Assembly (NCBI RefSeq): GCF_003945545.1
Contig: NZ_CP029617.1
Location: forward strand, 4,103,001-4,167,000
Length of the DNA stretch: 64,000 nt
DNA from: Streptomyces sp. WAC 01529
Lineage (GTDB): Bacteria > Actinomycetota > Actinomycetes > Streptomycetales > Streptomycetaceae
Reading direction: 5' to 3'
Of this stretch, positions 36,266-43,888 are shown in pieces. The translations under genes and the position numbers were made by a program. The stretch's first letter is position 1, and each line of letters opens with the position of its first letter. The notes under the pieces were generated by a model. It saw only the letters and a program-made list of their open reading frames with translations, had not been told where the DNA came from and searched no databases.

Positions 36266-36306
36266 GACTCGGCTCGGCGCAGCTCACTGGGGGAGGGGGT
36301 TCGACG

Positions 36307-37056
36307 GTGGACGGCACCGCGCACGGCGACATGAACGACCAGGACCTCCTCGCCCGCCATGTCGCCGGCGACAAGGACGCCTTCGGTGAGCTTGTCCGGC
36401 GCCACCGTGACCGCCTGTGGGCCGTGGCGCTGCGCACCCTGGGGGACCGCGAGGAAGCCGCCGACGCGGTGCAGGACGCCCTCGTCTCCGCCTACCGCGC
36501 GGCGCACACCTTCCGTGGGCAGTCCGCCGTGACGACGTGGCTGCACCGGATCACCGTGAACGCCTGCCTCGACCGCGCCCGCAAGGCGGCATCCCGCAAG
36601 ACCTCGCCCATCGACGACGCCGAGCGCCTCGAACAGCTCTTGGAGCCCGAGGAATCAGCGGCCGCCCCCGTCGAGCGGGACGATCTGCACCGGGAGCTCC
36701 TGGAAGCCCTGGGCACGCTCCCGCGGGACCAGCGCGCCGCTCTCGTCCTGGTCGACATGGAGGGTTATCCGGTCGCCGAGGCCGCCCGCGTCCTGGACGT
36801 GCCCGCCGGCACGGTCAAGAGCCGCTGCGCCCGCGGAAGAGCCAAGCTGCTGCCGCTGCTCACTCACCTGCGCACGGAGACGCGTCCGCGGACCGGTGAC
36901 AGCGGCGAGGACGGCGAAGACGCGAAGCCGGGCGCGGGAAGGAACCGGACGCAGGGGACATCCGTCCCACCGGCAGCAGGGCCACAGGACACAGGGCCAC
37001 GGGATGCGGGACCAAGCGATTCAGCCGCGGTGAAGGGCGGAGGTGGGCGAGCGTGA
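36307..37056 (+). CDS. sigM: ECF RNA polymerase sigma factor SigM
   Basis: 249 residues from GTG 36307, preceded by the strong GGGGGAGGGGG; an ATG at 36331 would shorten it by eight residues. Region 2 is at about residues 15-85 (FGELVRRHRDRLWAVALRTL, EEAADAVQDALVSAYRAA) and region 4 at about 130-185 (LPRDQRAALVLVDMEGYPVA then GTVKSRCARGRAKL). A disordered Pro/Gly/Asp tail of about 55 residues follows. The zinc anti-sigma gene overlaps it by 4 bases, so it is a stress-activated sigma controlled by partner release. Name follows the murJ-sigM-trxBA order of Streptomyces. Confidence 0.92.
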   Translation: MDGTAHGDMNDQDLLARHVAGDKDAFGELVRRHRDRLWAVALRTLGDREEAADAVQDALVSAYRAAHTFRGQSAVTTWLHRITVNACLDRARKAASRKTSPIDDAERLEQLLEPEESAAAPVERDDLHRELLEALGTLPRDQRAALVLVDMEGYPVAEAARVLDVPAGTVKSRCARGRAKLLPLLTHLRTETRPRTGDSGEDGEDAKPGAGRNRTQGTSVPPAAGPQDTGPRDAGPSDSAAVKGGGGRA

Positions 37057-38072
37057 CAGCCACGACCGACTCGGACGGGCACCCGGAGATCACCGAGATC
37101 TCCGACCTGACCGAGGGGCTGCTCCCCCCGTCACGCACCAGCGAGGTGCGGCGACATCTGGACGGCTGTGAGCTGTGTGCCGACGTCTACGCCTCCCTGG
37201 AGGAGATCCGCGGCATGCTCGGCACCCTGCCCGGTCCGCCGCGCATGCCCGCCGATGTCGCGGGCCGCATCGACGCCGCCCTGGCGGCCGAGGCCCTGCT
37301 GAACGCCACCGCTCCGGACGGTCCGCCTTCGACGGACGTGCCCCCCGAGTCTGAGCCCCAGACCGAGACCGAGACCGAGTCCGAACCTGCACTGGCCGCT
37401 CCTACGACGTCCGTCTCGGCGCGTGTTTCACGTGAAACATCGCCCGCCCCGGTCTCCGGCACAGCCGCCGACCGCCCCGCCGACCGCCCCGCCGGGCGCC
37501 CGCGTGCGGCCACCGGCCCGGGGCGCGGTGCCCGTCCGCGGCGCACCCGCCGCCGTACGGCTGTGCTCGGCGCCGTCTTCACCGCGGCCGCCATCGGCCT
37601 CGGCTCTCTGCTGATGCAGACCTGGGGCGGTGACTCGGACGGCGCCTCCGTCGGCCACCGGGACACCGCCGACTCGTTCTCCGAGGGAAAGCTCAAGGGA
37701 CGGGTCGCCGATCTGCTCGCCAAGAGCCCCGTCAAGGAACCGCGCGGCGGAAAGTCGGAAGGGGCCAAGGAGTCGGACGGGTCCAAGCCGTCCTTCGACA
37801 CCCGCTCCACCCCGGAGTCCCCCACGGGCAACTCCCCGCTGCGTGGGGAGGCGGTCCAGGTGCCCGAGTGCATCCAGCGCGGCATCGGCTCCAGGACTCC
37901 GCTCGCCGCCGAACAGGGCTCGTACGAGGGCAAGCGCGCCTACCTCGTCGTGGTGCCGCACGATTCCGACGCCGGTCAGGTCTCCGCTTACATCGTCGAC
38001 GCGACGTGTGTGGGCAAGTCCTCACCGAGCGCGGGCAAGGTTCTGCTGACGCATTCCTACCCTCAGGGCTGA
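37053..38072 (+). CDS. Zinc-binding (ZAS) membrane anti-sigma factor of SigM
   Basis: 339 residues; GTG start overlaps the sigM stop by 4 bases (GTGA), giving coupled translation. The N-terminal domain has the ZAS motif H35-x3-C39-x2-C42 (HLDGCELC), which binds sigma and can sense thiol oxidation. A disordered stretch (parS site 7 lies in it and encodes VSRET, residues 125-129) leads to a membrane helix at 169-190, and a 145-residue outer domain with two cysteines (VPECIQRG, DATCVGK). Retains SigM until a signal releases it. The redox link is supported by the adjacent trxBA. Confidence 0.88.
   Translation: MTATTDSDGHPEITEISDLTEGLLPPSRTSEVRRHLDGCELCADVYASLEEIRGMLGTLPGPPRMPADVAGRIDAALAAEALLNATAPDGPPSTDVPPESEPQTETETESEPALAAPTTSVSARVSRETSPAPVSGTAADRPADRPAGRPRAATGPGRGARPRRTRRRTAVLGAVFTAAAIGLGSLLMQTWGGDSDGASVGHRDTADSFSEGKLKGRVADLLAKSPVKEPRGGKSEGAKESDGSKPSFDTRSTPESPTGNSPLRGEAVQVPECIQRGIGSRTPLAAEQGSYEGKRAYLVVVPHDSDAGQVSAYIVDATCVGKSSPSAGKVLLTHSYPQG
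37425..37438. other. parS: parS site 7 (inside the anti-sigma gene)
   Basis: Perfect GTTTCACGTGAAAC within the coding sequence of the SigM anti-sigma factor, in its disordered linker. Confidence 0.93.
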
Positions 38073-38100
38073 CACGCTTCCGTACGCGCGGGCCCGTCGG

Positions 38101-38126
38101 GGAATGCACGCCCCGTAGGATCCGTT
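38101..38126 (+). promoter_or_regulatory. SigR-type thiol-stress promoter of trxBA
   Basis: GGAAT (38101-38105) and GTT (38124-38126) are separated by exactly 18 bp, the SigR consensus of Streptomyces (GGAAT-N18-GTT). It lies about 75 bases before the trxB start, and trxBA is a founding SigR target in S. coelicolor, so this call is strong. Confidence 0.85.
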
Positions 38127-38200
38127 GGGTGGGGTGAGTAGTCCTGAGACAGGCACCCACCAGCAGTACGCAGCAGTCCCCAGAGACGAGGAATCAAGCC

Positions 38201-39163
38201 GTGACCGACGTCCGTAACGTGATCATCATCGGCTCCGGGCCCGCCGGCTACACGGCGGCGCTCTACACCGCGCGCGCGTCGCTGAAGCCGCTGGTGTTCG
38301 AGGGCGCCGTCACCGCAGGCGGTGCGCTGATGAACACCACCGAGGTGGAGAACTTCCCCGGCTTCCAGGACGGCGTCATGGGCCCCGAGCTCATGGACAA
38401 CATGCGCGCCCAGGCCGAGCGCTTCGGCGCCGAGCTCGTGCCCGACGACGTGGTCGCCGTCGACCTCAGTGGTGAGATCAAGACCGTGACGGACACCGCG
38501 GGCACCGTGCACCGCGCGAAGGCCGTCATCGTGACGACCGGCTCCCAGCACCGCAAGCTCGGCCTGCCGAACGAGGACGCCCTCTCCGGACGCGGCGTCT
38601 CCTGGTGCGCCACCTGCGACGGCTTCTTCTTCAAGGACCAGGACATCGCCGTGATCGGCGGCGGCGACACCGCGATGGAGGAGGCCACCTTCCTGTCGCG
38701 CTTCGCCAAGTCCGTGACGATCGTGCACCGCCGCGACAGCCTGCGCGCCTCCAAGGCGATGCAGGAGCGCGCCTTCGCCGACCCGAAGATCAAGTTCGTC
38801 TGGGACAGCGAGGTCGCCGAGATCAAGGGCGAGCAGAAGCTCTCCGGCCTGACGCTGCGGAACCTCAAGACGGGTGAGACGTCCGAGCTGCCGGTGACCG
38901 GCCTGTTCATCGCGATCGGTCACGACCCGCGCACGGAGCTGTTCAAGGGTCAGCTCGAGCTGGACGACGAGGGCTACCTGAAGGTCGAGGCGCCCTCGAC
39001 CCGCACGAACCTGACCGGTGTCTTCGGCGCCGGGGACGTCGTCGACCACACGTACCGCCAGGCGATCACGGCGGCCGGCACCGGCTGCTCCGCCGCCCTC
39101 GACGCCGAGCGTTTCCTCGCCGCCCTCGCCGACAGCGAGTCCGCGACGGCTGCCACCGTCTGA
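38201..39163 (+). CDS. trxB: Thioredoxin reductase
   Basis: 320-residue FAD/NADPH enzyme keeping thioredoxin reduced. FAD motif IIIGSGPAGYTAALYTAR at the N-terminus, redox pair C136-A-T-C139 in WCATCDGFF, NADPH motif VIGGGDTAMEEA, and the C-terminal FAD segment GVFGAGDVVDHTYRQ. Start GTG 38201. Transcribed with trxA from a SigR-type promoter. Confidence 0.97.
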   Translation: MTDVRNVIIIGSGPAGYTAALYTARASLKPLVFEGAVTAGGALMNTTEVENFPGFQDGVMGPELMDNMRAQAERFGAELVPDDVVAVDLSGEIKTVTDTAGTVHRAKAVIVTTGSQHRKLGLPNEDALSGRGVSWCATCDGFFFKDQDIAVIGGGDTAMEEATFLSRFAKSVTIVHRRDSLRASKAMQERAFADPKIKFVWDSEVAEIKGEQKLSGLTLRNLKTGETSELPVTGLFIAIGHDPRTELFKGQLELDDEGYLKVEAPSTRTNLTGVFGAGDVVDHTYRQAITAAGTGCSAALDAERFLAALADSESATAATV

Positions 39164-39203
39164 CCCCCCATCTTCCCCACCGCACCAAGTTAAGGAGACT
39201 GCC

Positions 39204-39536
39204 GTGGCCGGCACCCTCAAGAACGTGACCGACGCCTCCTTCGAGGAGGACGTCCTCAAGAGCGACAAGCCCGTACTGGTGGACTTCTGGGCCGCCTGGT
39301 GCGGTCCGTGCCGCCAGATCGCCCCGTCGCTCGAGGCGATCGCCGCCGAGCACGGCGACAAGATCGAGATCGTCAAGCTCAACATCGACGAGAACCCGAA
39401 CACGGCCGCGAAGTACGGCGTCATGTCGATCCCCACCCTGAACGTGTACCAGGGCGGCGAGGTGGCCAAGACGATCGTCGGTGCCAAGCCGAAGGCCGCG
39501 ATCGAGCGTGACCTGGCGGACTTCATCGCCGAGTAG
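39204..39536 (+). CDS. trxA: Thioredoxin
   Basis: 110 residues from GTG 39204 after AAGGAGA. Active site W-C33-G-P-C36 in WAAWCGPCRQ, the cis-Pro loop MSIPTLNVYQGG and the terminal helix intact. Second gene of the trxBA operon, 40 bases after trxB; ends at a shared terminator and parS site 8. Confidence 0.97.
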   Translation: MAGTLKNVTDASFEEDVLKSDKPVLVDFWAAWCGPCRQIAPSLEAIAAEHGDKIEIVKLNIDENPNTAAKYGVMSIPTLNVYQGGEVAKTIVGAKPKAAIERDLADFIAE

Positions 39537-39566
39537 TCAGCGACGCCGTTTCACGCGAGGCACGAT

Positions 39567-39580
39567 GTTTCACGTGAAAC
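39567..39580. other. parS: parS site 8
   Basis: Perfect GTTTCACGTGAAAC just after trxA. A degenerate copy, GTTTCACGCGAGGC, lies 19 bp to its left (39548-39561). Confidence 0.93.
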
Positions 39581-39582
39581 AC

Positions 39583-39617
39583 GAATGGACCAGTCCCTCC
39601 TGGGGGCTGGTCCATTC
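39583..39617. terminator. Bidirectional terminator, trxA / GNAT
   Basis: GAATGGACCAGTCCC and GGGGCTGGTCCATTC arms with one G-T wobble, between two convergent genes and directly beside parS 8. Confidence 0.75.
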
Positions 39618-39629
39618 TTCTGTCCGGCG

Positions 39630-40247
39630 TCAGAGCGGTCGGAGCACGGGCTCCTTCTGCACCGCTCCCAGCAGGCGGTCGAGCGCCAACTCGACATCTT
39701 CCTTCCAGGAGAGCGTCGTCCGCAGCTCCAGCCTCAGCCGCGGGTAGGTGGGGTGCGGGCGGACCGTCTTGAAGCCCACCGCCAGAAGGTGATCCGCGGG
39801 CAGGAGACACGCCGGCTTCTCCCATCGCGCGTCCCCGAAGGCCTCGATCGCCTTGAATCCTCGGCGCAGCAGATCCTTGGCGACCGTCTGGACGATCACC
39901 CTGCCGAGCCCCTGGCCCTGGTAGTCGGGCATGATCCACGCCGTCATGAGCTGAACGGCGTCCGGGGAGACCGGGCTCGTGGGGAACGCGGTGGAGCGCG
40001 GAACATAGGCGGGGGGTGCGTAGAGCACGAAGCCCACCGGCACATCGTCGACGTACACGACCCGGCCGCAGGATCCCCACTCCAGCAGGACCGCGGAGAT
40101 CCACGCCTCCTTCTCCAGCTCCGGGGTCCCCGCCTTTACCGCGGCTTGGCCGCTGACCGGGTCCAGCTCCCAGAAGACGCACGAGTGGCAGCGTTCGGGG
40201 AGGTCCGGGAGGTTGTCCAGCGTGAGCGGTACGAGCCGACGCCCCAT
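39630..40247 (-). CDS. GNAT family N-acetyltransferase
   Basis: 205 residues. The acetyl-CoA loop is DYQGQGLGR at about residues 108-116 within TAWIMPDYQGQGLGRVIVQT. The N-terminus (RRLVPLTLDNLPDLPERCHS then CVFWELDPVSG) has the Cys/Trp pattern of the GNAT group conserved beside parB in Streptomyces. ATG 40247 has GAGGAA upstream. Its position between trxA and parB is conserved but no link to segregation is known. Confidence 0.88.
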   Translation of the reverse strand: MGRRLVPLTLDNLPDLPERCHSCVFWELDPVSGQAAVKAGTPELEKEAWISAVLLEWGSCGRVVYVDDVPVGFVLYAPPAYVPRSTAFPTSPVSPDAVQLMTAWIMPDYQGQGLGRVIVQTVAKDLLRRGFKAIEAFGDARWEKPACLLPADHLLAVGFKTVRPHPTYPRLRLELRTTLSWKEDVELALDRLLGAVQKEPVLRPL

Positions 40248-40393
40248 GAAGGCGGTTCCTCACTTTCCTCGCCCGCCGCGCTGCGGGCGGCTGTCAGAGC
40301 ACTGCGTTCCCGGAGCAGGCTGCCGACGAACCCGCCGACCGCTCCCAGCCCCAGGCCCGCGGTCATCAGTCCGGTGCGGCTCATCGATCGCAT
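40136..40393 (-). CDS. Possible small hydrophobic protein overlapping the GNAT gene
   Basis: 85 codons from ATG 40393, which has GGGAGGCGGGGGCC directly before it. The first 40 residues are plausible (RTGLMTAGLGLGAVGGFVGS then a charged stretch), a short Gly-rich membrane segment. The last 37 codons overlap the GNAT gene in another frame and look like shadow coding. Either a real small protein with an unstructured tail, or a leader ORF coupled to GNAT translation. Confidence 0.4.
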   Translation of the reverse strand: MRSMSRTGLMTAGLGLGAVGGFVGSLLRERSALTAARSAAGEESEEPPSWGVGSYRSRWTTSRTSPNAATRASSGSWTRSAAKPR

Positions 40394-40490
40394 GGCCCCC
40401 GCCTCCCCAATGAGGTGCCGTCAGGTGGATGCGCCATACCCAGACGCATCGTATCCACGAAGTGATTCCATCGATACCGTAGGAAAGCAA

Positions 40491-40533
40491 AGAGCGGGCC
40501 GTGTTCCGGTACAGACCGGACACGGCCCGCTCT
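40491..40533. terminator. parB terminator
   Basis: AGAGCGGGCCGTGT-CCGGT arms (one T bulge) around ACAG, just after the parB stop. Confidence 0.75.
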
Positions 40534-40554
40534 CGCGGGGTCAGCCCTGGTGGT

Positions 40555-41670
40555 TCAGGCCTTGTCGTCCTCAGAGGTGTCTTCCAGGTCGTCCTCGGCC
40601 TGCCCGTTCCGAAGGACTGGACCCTCGCCCGGAGCCAGCGTGCTCAGGATGCGCTCCAGGTCCTCCAGAGAGGCGAAGTCGACGACGATCTTGCCCTTCT
40701 TCTGGCCCAAATCCACCCGCACCCGGGTTTCGAACCGGTCGGAGAGCCGGGTGGCGAGACTGCTCAGCGCCGGAGAGAGCCGGGCGCCCGCACGCGGTCC
40801 CTTGGCCTTCGGAGTGCTCTGGGGCCGCGACCCCATGAGGGTCACGATCTCCTCGACGGCACGCACCGAAAGACCCTCGGCCACGATCCGGTGAGCCAGC
40901 CGGTCCTGCTCCTCCGAGTCCTCGACGGAGAGCAACGCCCGGGCGTGACCCGCGGAGAGAACCCCGGCGGCCACCCTGCGCTGCACGGCCGGCGAGAGCT
41001 TCAGCAGGCGCAGCGTGTTCGAGACCTGCGGGCGGGACCGGCCGATGCGGTCCGCCAGCTGGTCGTGCGTGCAGTTGAAGTCCTTGAGCAACTGGTCGTA
41101 GGCGGCGGCCTCTTCCAGCGGGTTCAGCTGGGCGCGGTGCAGGTTCTCGAGCAGCGCGTCCAGCAGGAGCTTGTCGTCGTCCGTGGCCCGCACGATCGCC
41201 GGGATGCGCTCCAGGCCCGCCTCACGGCAGGCCCGCCAGCGCCGCTCGCCCATGATGAGTTCGTAGCGCGCGGGACCCATCTGCCGTACGACGACCGGCT
41301 GGAGAAGCCCGACCTCCTTGATGGAGGTGACCAGCTCCGCGAGGGCGTCCTCGTCGAAGACCTCACGCGGCTGCCGCGGGTTGGGCGAGATGAAGTCGAG
41401 CGGCAGCTCGGCGAAGTGCGCGCCGGCCACCGGCGCGTTCTCCGGTGCCTCCACCGACTGCTGGACCGGCTCCGCCGTTTCATGTGAAACAGGGCTCTGC
41501 GGAAGTGCCGTCACCTTCGCGGCGGCCACCCCCCGCTCGGCGGTGAGTACGGGCACAGCCGTGGGAGAGGTCGAGGCTCCCGCCGCGCGCTGCGGCACCT
41601 GCTTCTCTGTCGGGGCCGCAGGGATCAAGGCGCCGAGGCCCCGCCCCAGTCCTCTCCGTCGCTCGCTCAC
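40555..41670 (-). CDS. parB: Chromosome-partitioning protein ParB
   Basis: 371-residue CTP-dependent DNA clamp that loads at parS. N-terminal ERRRGLGRGLGALIP is the ParA-contacting peptide; ISPNPRQPREVFDEDALAEL and MGERRWRACREAGL are the CTP/parS-binding motifs; the HTH lies at DQLADRIGRSRPQVSNTLRL and the C-terminal dimer domain closes it. GTG 41670 overlaps the parA stop by 4 bases. A one-mismatch parS (41477-41490) lies inside the gene. Confidence 0.97.
   Translation of the reverse strand: MSERRRGLGRGLGALIPAAPTEKQVPQRAAGASTSPTAVPVLTAERGVAAAKVTALPQSPVSHETAEPVQQSVEAPENAPVAGAHFAELPLDFISPNPRQPREVFDEDALAELVTSIKEVGLLQPVVVRQMGPARYELIMGERRWRACREAGLERIPAIVRATDDDKLLLDALLENLHRAQLNPLEEAAAYDQLLKDFNCTHDQLADRIGRSRPQVSNTLRLLKLSPAVQRRVAAGVLSAGHARALLSVEDSEEQDRLAHRIVAEGLSVRAVEEIVTLMGSRPQSTPKAKGPRAGARLSPALSSLATRLSDRFETRVRVDLGQKKGKIVVDFASLEDLERILSTLAPGEGPVLRNGQAEDDLEDTSEDDKA
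41477..41490. other. Degenerate parS inside parB
   Basis: GTTTCATGTGAAAC differs from the parS consensus by one base (C to T in the CpG). It encodes SHET in the ParB linker. Binding would be weaker; function unproven. Confidence 0.5.
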
Positions 41671-42743
41671 TGCATCCCCTCCGTCATGCTGTGCTGGTCG
41701 TTCTGAGCGCCCGTGTGGGCGTGTTGGACGTCGTAGCGCACTCCGACTCCGCGCAGCGCGATCTCGCGTGCCGCTTCGAAGTAGGAGAGGGCGCCACTTG
41801 AGCCCGGGTCGTAGGTGAGCACCGTCTGGCCGTAGCTCGGTGCCTCCGAGATGCGGACCGAGCGCGGGATGCTGGTCCTCAGGACCTCGCTCCCGAAGTG
41901 GCTGCGCACCTCGTCCGCCACCTGGGAGGCGAGGCGGGTCCTGCCGTCGTACATGGTGAGCAGGATCGTCGAGACGTGCAGGTTCGGGTTGAGGTGGCCC
42001 CGTACGAGGTCGACGTTGCGCAGAAGCTGGCCGAGTCCTTCCAGTGCGTAGTACTCGCACTGGATGGGGATCAGCACCTCCGCACCGGCCACCAGGGCGT
42101 TGACCGTCAGCAGTCCCAGGGACGGCGGGCAGTCGATGAGGATGTAGTCCAGCGGCTGCTCGTAGGCCTGGATGGCCCGCTGCAGCCTGCTCTCCCGTGC
42201 CACCAGCGACACCAGCTCGATCTCCGCACCGGCGAGATCGATCGTGGCCGGGGCACAGAAGAGACCCTCGACATCCGTCACCGGCTGGACGACATCGGAG
42301 AGCGGCTTGCTCTCGACCAGGACGTCATAGATCGACGGCACTTCGGCGTGGTGGTCGATGCCGAGAGCGGTGGAGGCGTTGCCCTGCGGGTCGAGGTCGA
42401 TCACCAGGACGCGTGCGCCGTGCAGAGCGAGCGAGGCGGCGAGATTGACGGTCGTCGTCGTCTTGCCCACCCCGCCCTTCTGGTTGGCGACCACCATGAC
42501 TCGGGTCTGCTCGGGGCGTGGCAGGCCTTCGCCCGCGCGGCCAAGTGCTTCCACCGCCAGTTGGGCAGCACGACCGATGGGTGTGTCGTCCATCGGGGTC
42601 GGTGTTTCACGTGAAACATCCTCCCCCGCCGACTCGGTACGGGGACCGGGGACCGGATCGGTCATCGGTCCCGCGATGTTGGCGTCGGACCGCAAGGATT
42701 CACTCTCCTCGACATCAGGCTCGCAATGAACAGAGCCTCCCAT
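41667..42743 (-). CDS. parA: Chromosome-partitioning ATPase ParA
   Basis: 358 residues from ATG 42741-42743 (MGGSVHCEPDVEESESLR), the start typical of Streptomyces ParA; ATG 42593 (MDDTPIG) is a shorter alternative and would leave parS 9 in the leader. The deviant Walker A is NQKGGVGKTTTTVNLA, Walker A' VLVIDLDPQGNAST and Walker B YILIDCPPSLGLLT. It dynamically tracks ParB-parS complexes and the polar scaffold in hyphal tips. Overlaps parB by 4 bases. Confidence 0.96.
   Translation of the reverse strand: MGGSVHCEPDVEESESLRSDANIAGPMTDPVPGPRTESAGEDVSRETPTPMDDTPIGRAAQLAVEALGRAGEGLPRPEQTRVMVVANQKGGVGKTTTTVNLAASLALHGARVLVIDLDPQGNASTALGIDHHAEVPSIYDVLVESKPLSDVVQPVTDVEGLFCAPATIDLAGAEIELVSLVARESRLQRAIQAYEQPLDYILIDCPPSLGLLTVNALVAGAEVLIPIQCEYYALEGLGQLLRNVDLVRGHLNPNLHVSTILLTMYDGRTRLASQVADEVRSHFGSEVLRTSIPRSVRISEAPSYGQTVLTYDPGSSGALSYFEAAREIALRGVGVRYDVQHAHTGAQNDQHSMTEGMQ
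42604..42617. other. parS: parS site 9 (inside parA N-terminal extension)
   Basis: Perfect GTTTCACGTGAAAC encoding VSRET in the disordered ParA N-terminus. If translation starts at ATG 42593 it would instead be in the 5' leader. Confidence 0.93.
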
Positions 42744-42779
42744 GCTTTGAGGGGCATGAACCAGCGAGGCCCGGTCTTC

Positions 42780-42806
42780 TGTGGACGAATCCCCCTCTGT
42801 GGACAA
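42780..42806. promoter_or_regulatory. DnaA-box pair in the parA leader
   Basis: TGTGGACAA at 42798-42806 is a perfect reverse-orientation DnaA box (TTGTCCACA), and TGTGGACGA at 42780-42788, 18 bp away, differs by one base. They lie 37-63 bases upstream of the parA ATG. The 325-bp gap 42744-43068 also holds parS site 10 and a CAG-type repeat. Confidence 0.6.
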
Positions 42807-42898
42807 CTCCGTGCCCTTATCGAGGGAACCGAGGGGCCGACGGTCGCGAGGTTCCGCAGCGCGGCCGCGATTGATGATGCCATGCAGCAGTGAGCGAC

Positions 42899-42912
42899 GT
42901 TTCACGTGAAAC
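42899..42912. other. parS: parS site 10
   Basis: Perfect GTTTCACGTGAAAC in the parA promoter region, about 155 bp before the parA ATG; ParB could use it to autoregulate parAB. Confidence 0.93.
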
Positions 42913-43005
42913 ACGATGCACGGCAGCCGGGGTGCCGCTGGCGCGACACCCCGGTATGCGTACGTTTGGCAGGTTTTGCGGAGTACAGCCCGCACGCCGC
43001 CAAAG

Positions 43006-43056
43006 CAGACAGACAGCCAGGCAGGCAGTCAGTCAGTCGGGCAAGCAGTCAGGCAG
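43006..43056. repeat. CAGnCAG tandem repeat
   Basis: A 51-bp run of imperfect 4-bp units (CAGA, CAGC, CAGG, CAGT) just 12 bp after the rsmG stop. It is of low complexity, with no hairpin potential seen. Function unknown. Confidence 0.7.
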
Positions 43057-43068
43057 CCGGAACTTCCG

Positions 43069-43788
43069 TCAGCCGCGGCGGCGCCGCGTACGGCCCGTGC
43101 GCGCGGCCTTGGCCCGCTTCGCGGCGAAGCGCACACCGCCCGGGCTCTCCCCGACCTCGACACGCACGACGGTGGAGAGCGGATCCACCACACCCTCACC
43201 GACATGCAGGACCGAGGTGCCCACCGCACCGAGCTTGCTCAGCGCGGAGCCAGCGGCCTTGACCTCTTCCTCGGCGGTGTCGCCCTTGAGGAGAAGCATC
43301 TCCCCGTAAGGACGCAGCAGCGGAACGCCCCAGGCCGCAAGGCGGTCCAGCGGCGCCACGGCCCGTGCGGTCACCACATGGACCGGGGGCAGCTTCCCGA
43401 GGACTTCCTCGGCGCGGCCCCGCACGACCGTCACATGGTCGAGGCCGAGCAGCTCGACCACCTCGGTGAGGAAGTTCGTACGCCGCAGCAGGGGCTCAAG
43501 GAGCGTGATCTTCAGATCCGGGCGGACCAGGGCCAGCGGGATACCGGGCAGGCCGGCACCGGAGCCGACATCGCACACCGTGACGCCCTCGGGCACGACC
43601 TCGGACAGCACCGCGCAGTTCAGCAGGTGCCGCTCCCAGAGCCGGGGAACCTCCCGGGGGCCGATCAGGCCTCGCCGCACTCCCGCATCGGCGAGCAGCT
43701 CCGCGTACCGGACCGCGTCCGTGAAGCGATCGCCGAATACCGTCCGGGCCTCTTCAGGCGCCGGGGGGAGCTCCGCATCCTCCGTCAC
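43069..43788 (-). CDS. rsmG: 16S rRNA (guanine527-N7)-methyltransferase
   Basis: 239 residues from GTG 43788, supported by GGAAGGA eight bases upstream; a start 24 bases earlier is possible but lacks a site. SAM motif I is VCDVGSGAGLPGIPLAL, and VTARAVAPLDRLAAW and LLPPY-like LLRPYGEMLLLKG follow. Methylates G527 of 16S rRNA; loss gives low-level streptomycin resistance in known cases. Also called gidB. A stem-loop lies between it and khpB. Confidence 0.96.
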   Translation of the reverse strand: MTEDAELPPAPEEARTVFGDRFTDAVRYAELLADAGVRRGLIGPREVPRLWERHLLNCAVLSEVVPEGVTVCDVGSGAGLPGIPLALVRPDLKITLLEPLLRRTNFLTEVVELLGLDHVTVVRGRAEEVLGKLPPVHVVTARAVAPLDRLAAWGVPLLRPYGEMLLLKGDTAEEEVKAAGSALSKLGAVGTSVLHVGEGVVDPLSTVVRVEVGESPGGVRFAAKRAKAARTGRTRRRRG

Positions 43789-43842
43789 GGGGACCGTCCT
43801 TCCGTACCGCACTGGGGTGGCTGACTATCAGGCTGACAAAGA

Positions 43843-43872
43843 CCGGCCCCGCCTGCGAACAGACGGGGCCGG
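43843..43872. terminator. Stem-loop between khpB and rsmG
   Basis: CCGGCCCCG-C-CTG and CAG-A-CGGGGCCGG arms with one mismatch around CGAA. Terminator or attenuator for the rpmH-khpB unit. Confidence 0.6.
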
Positions 43873-43888
43873 ACACACGCGGTACCGC

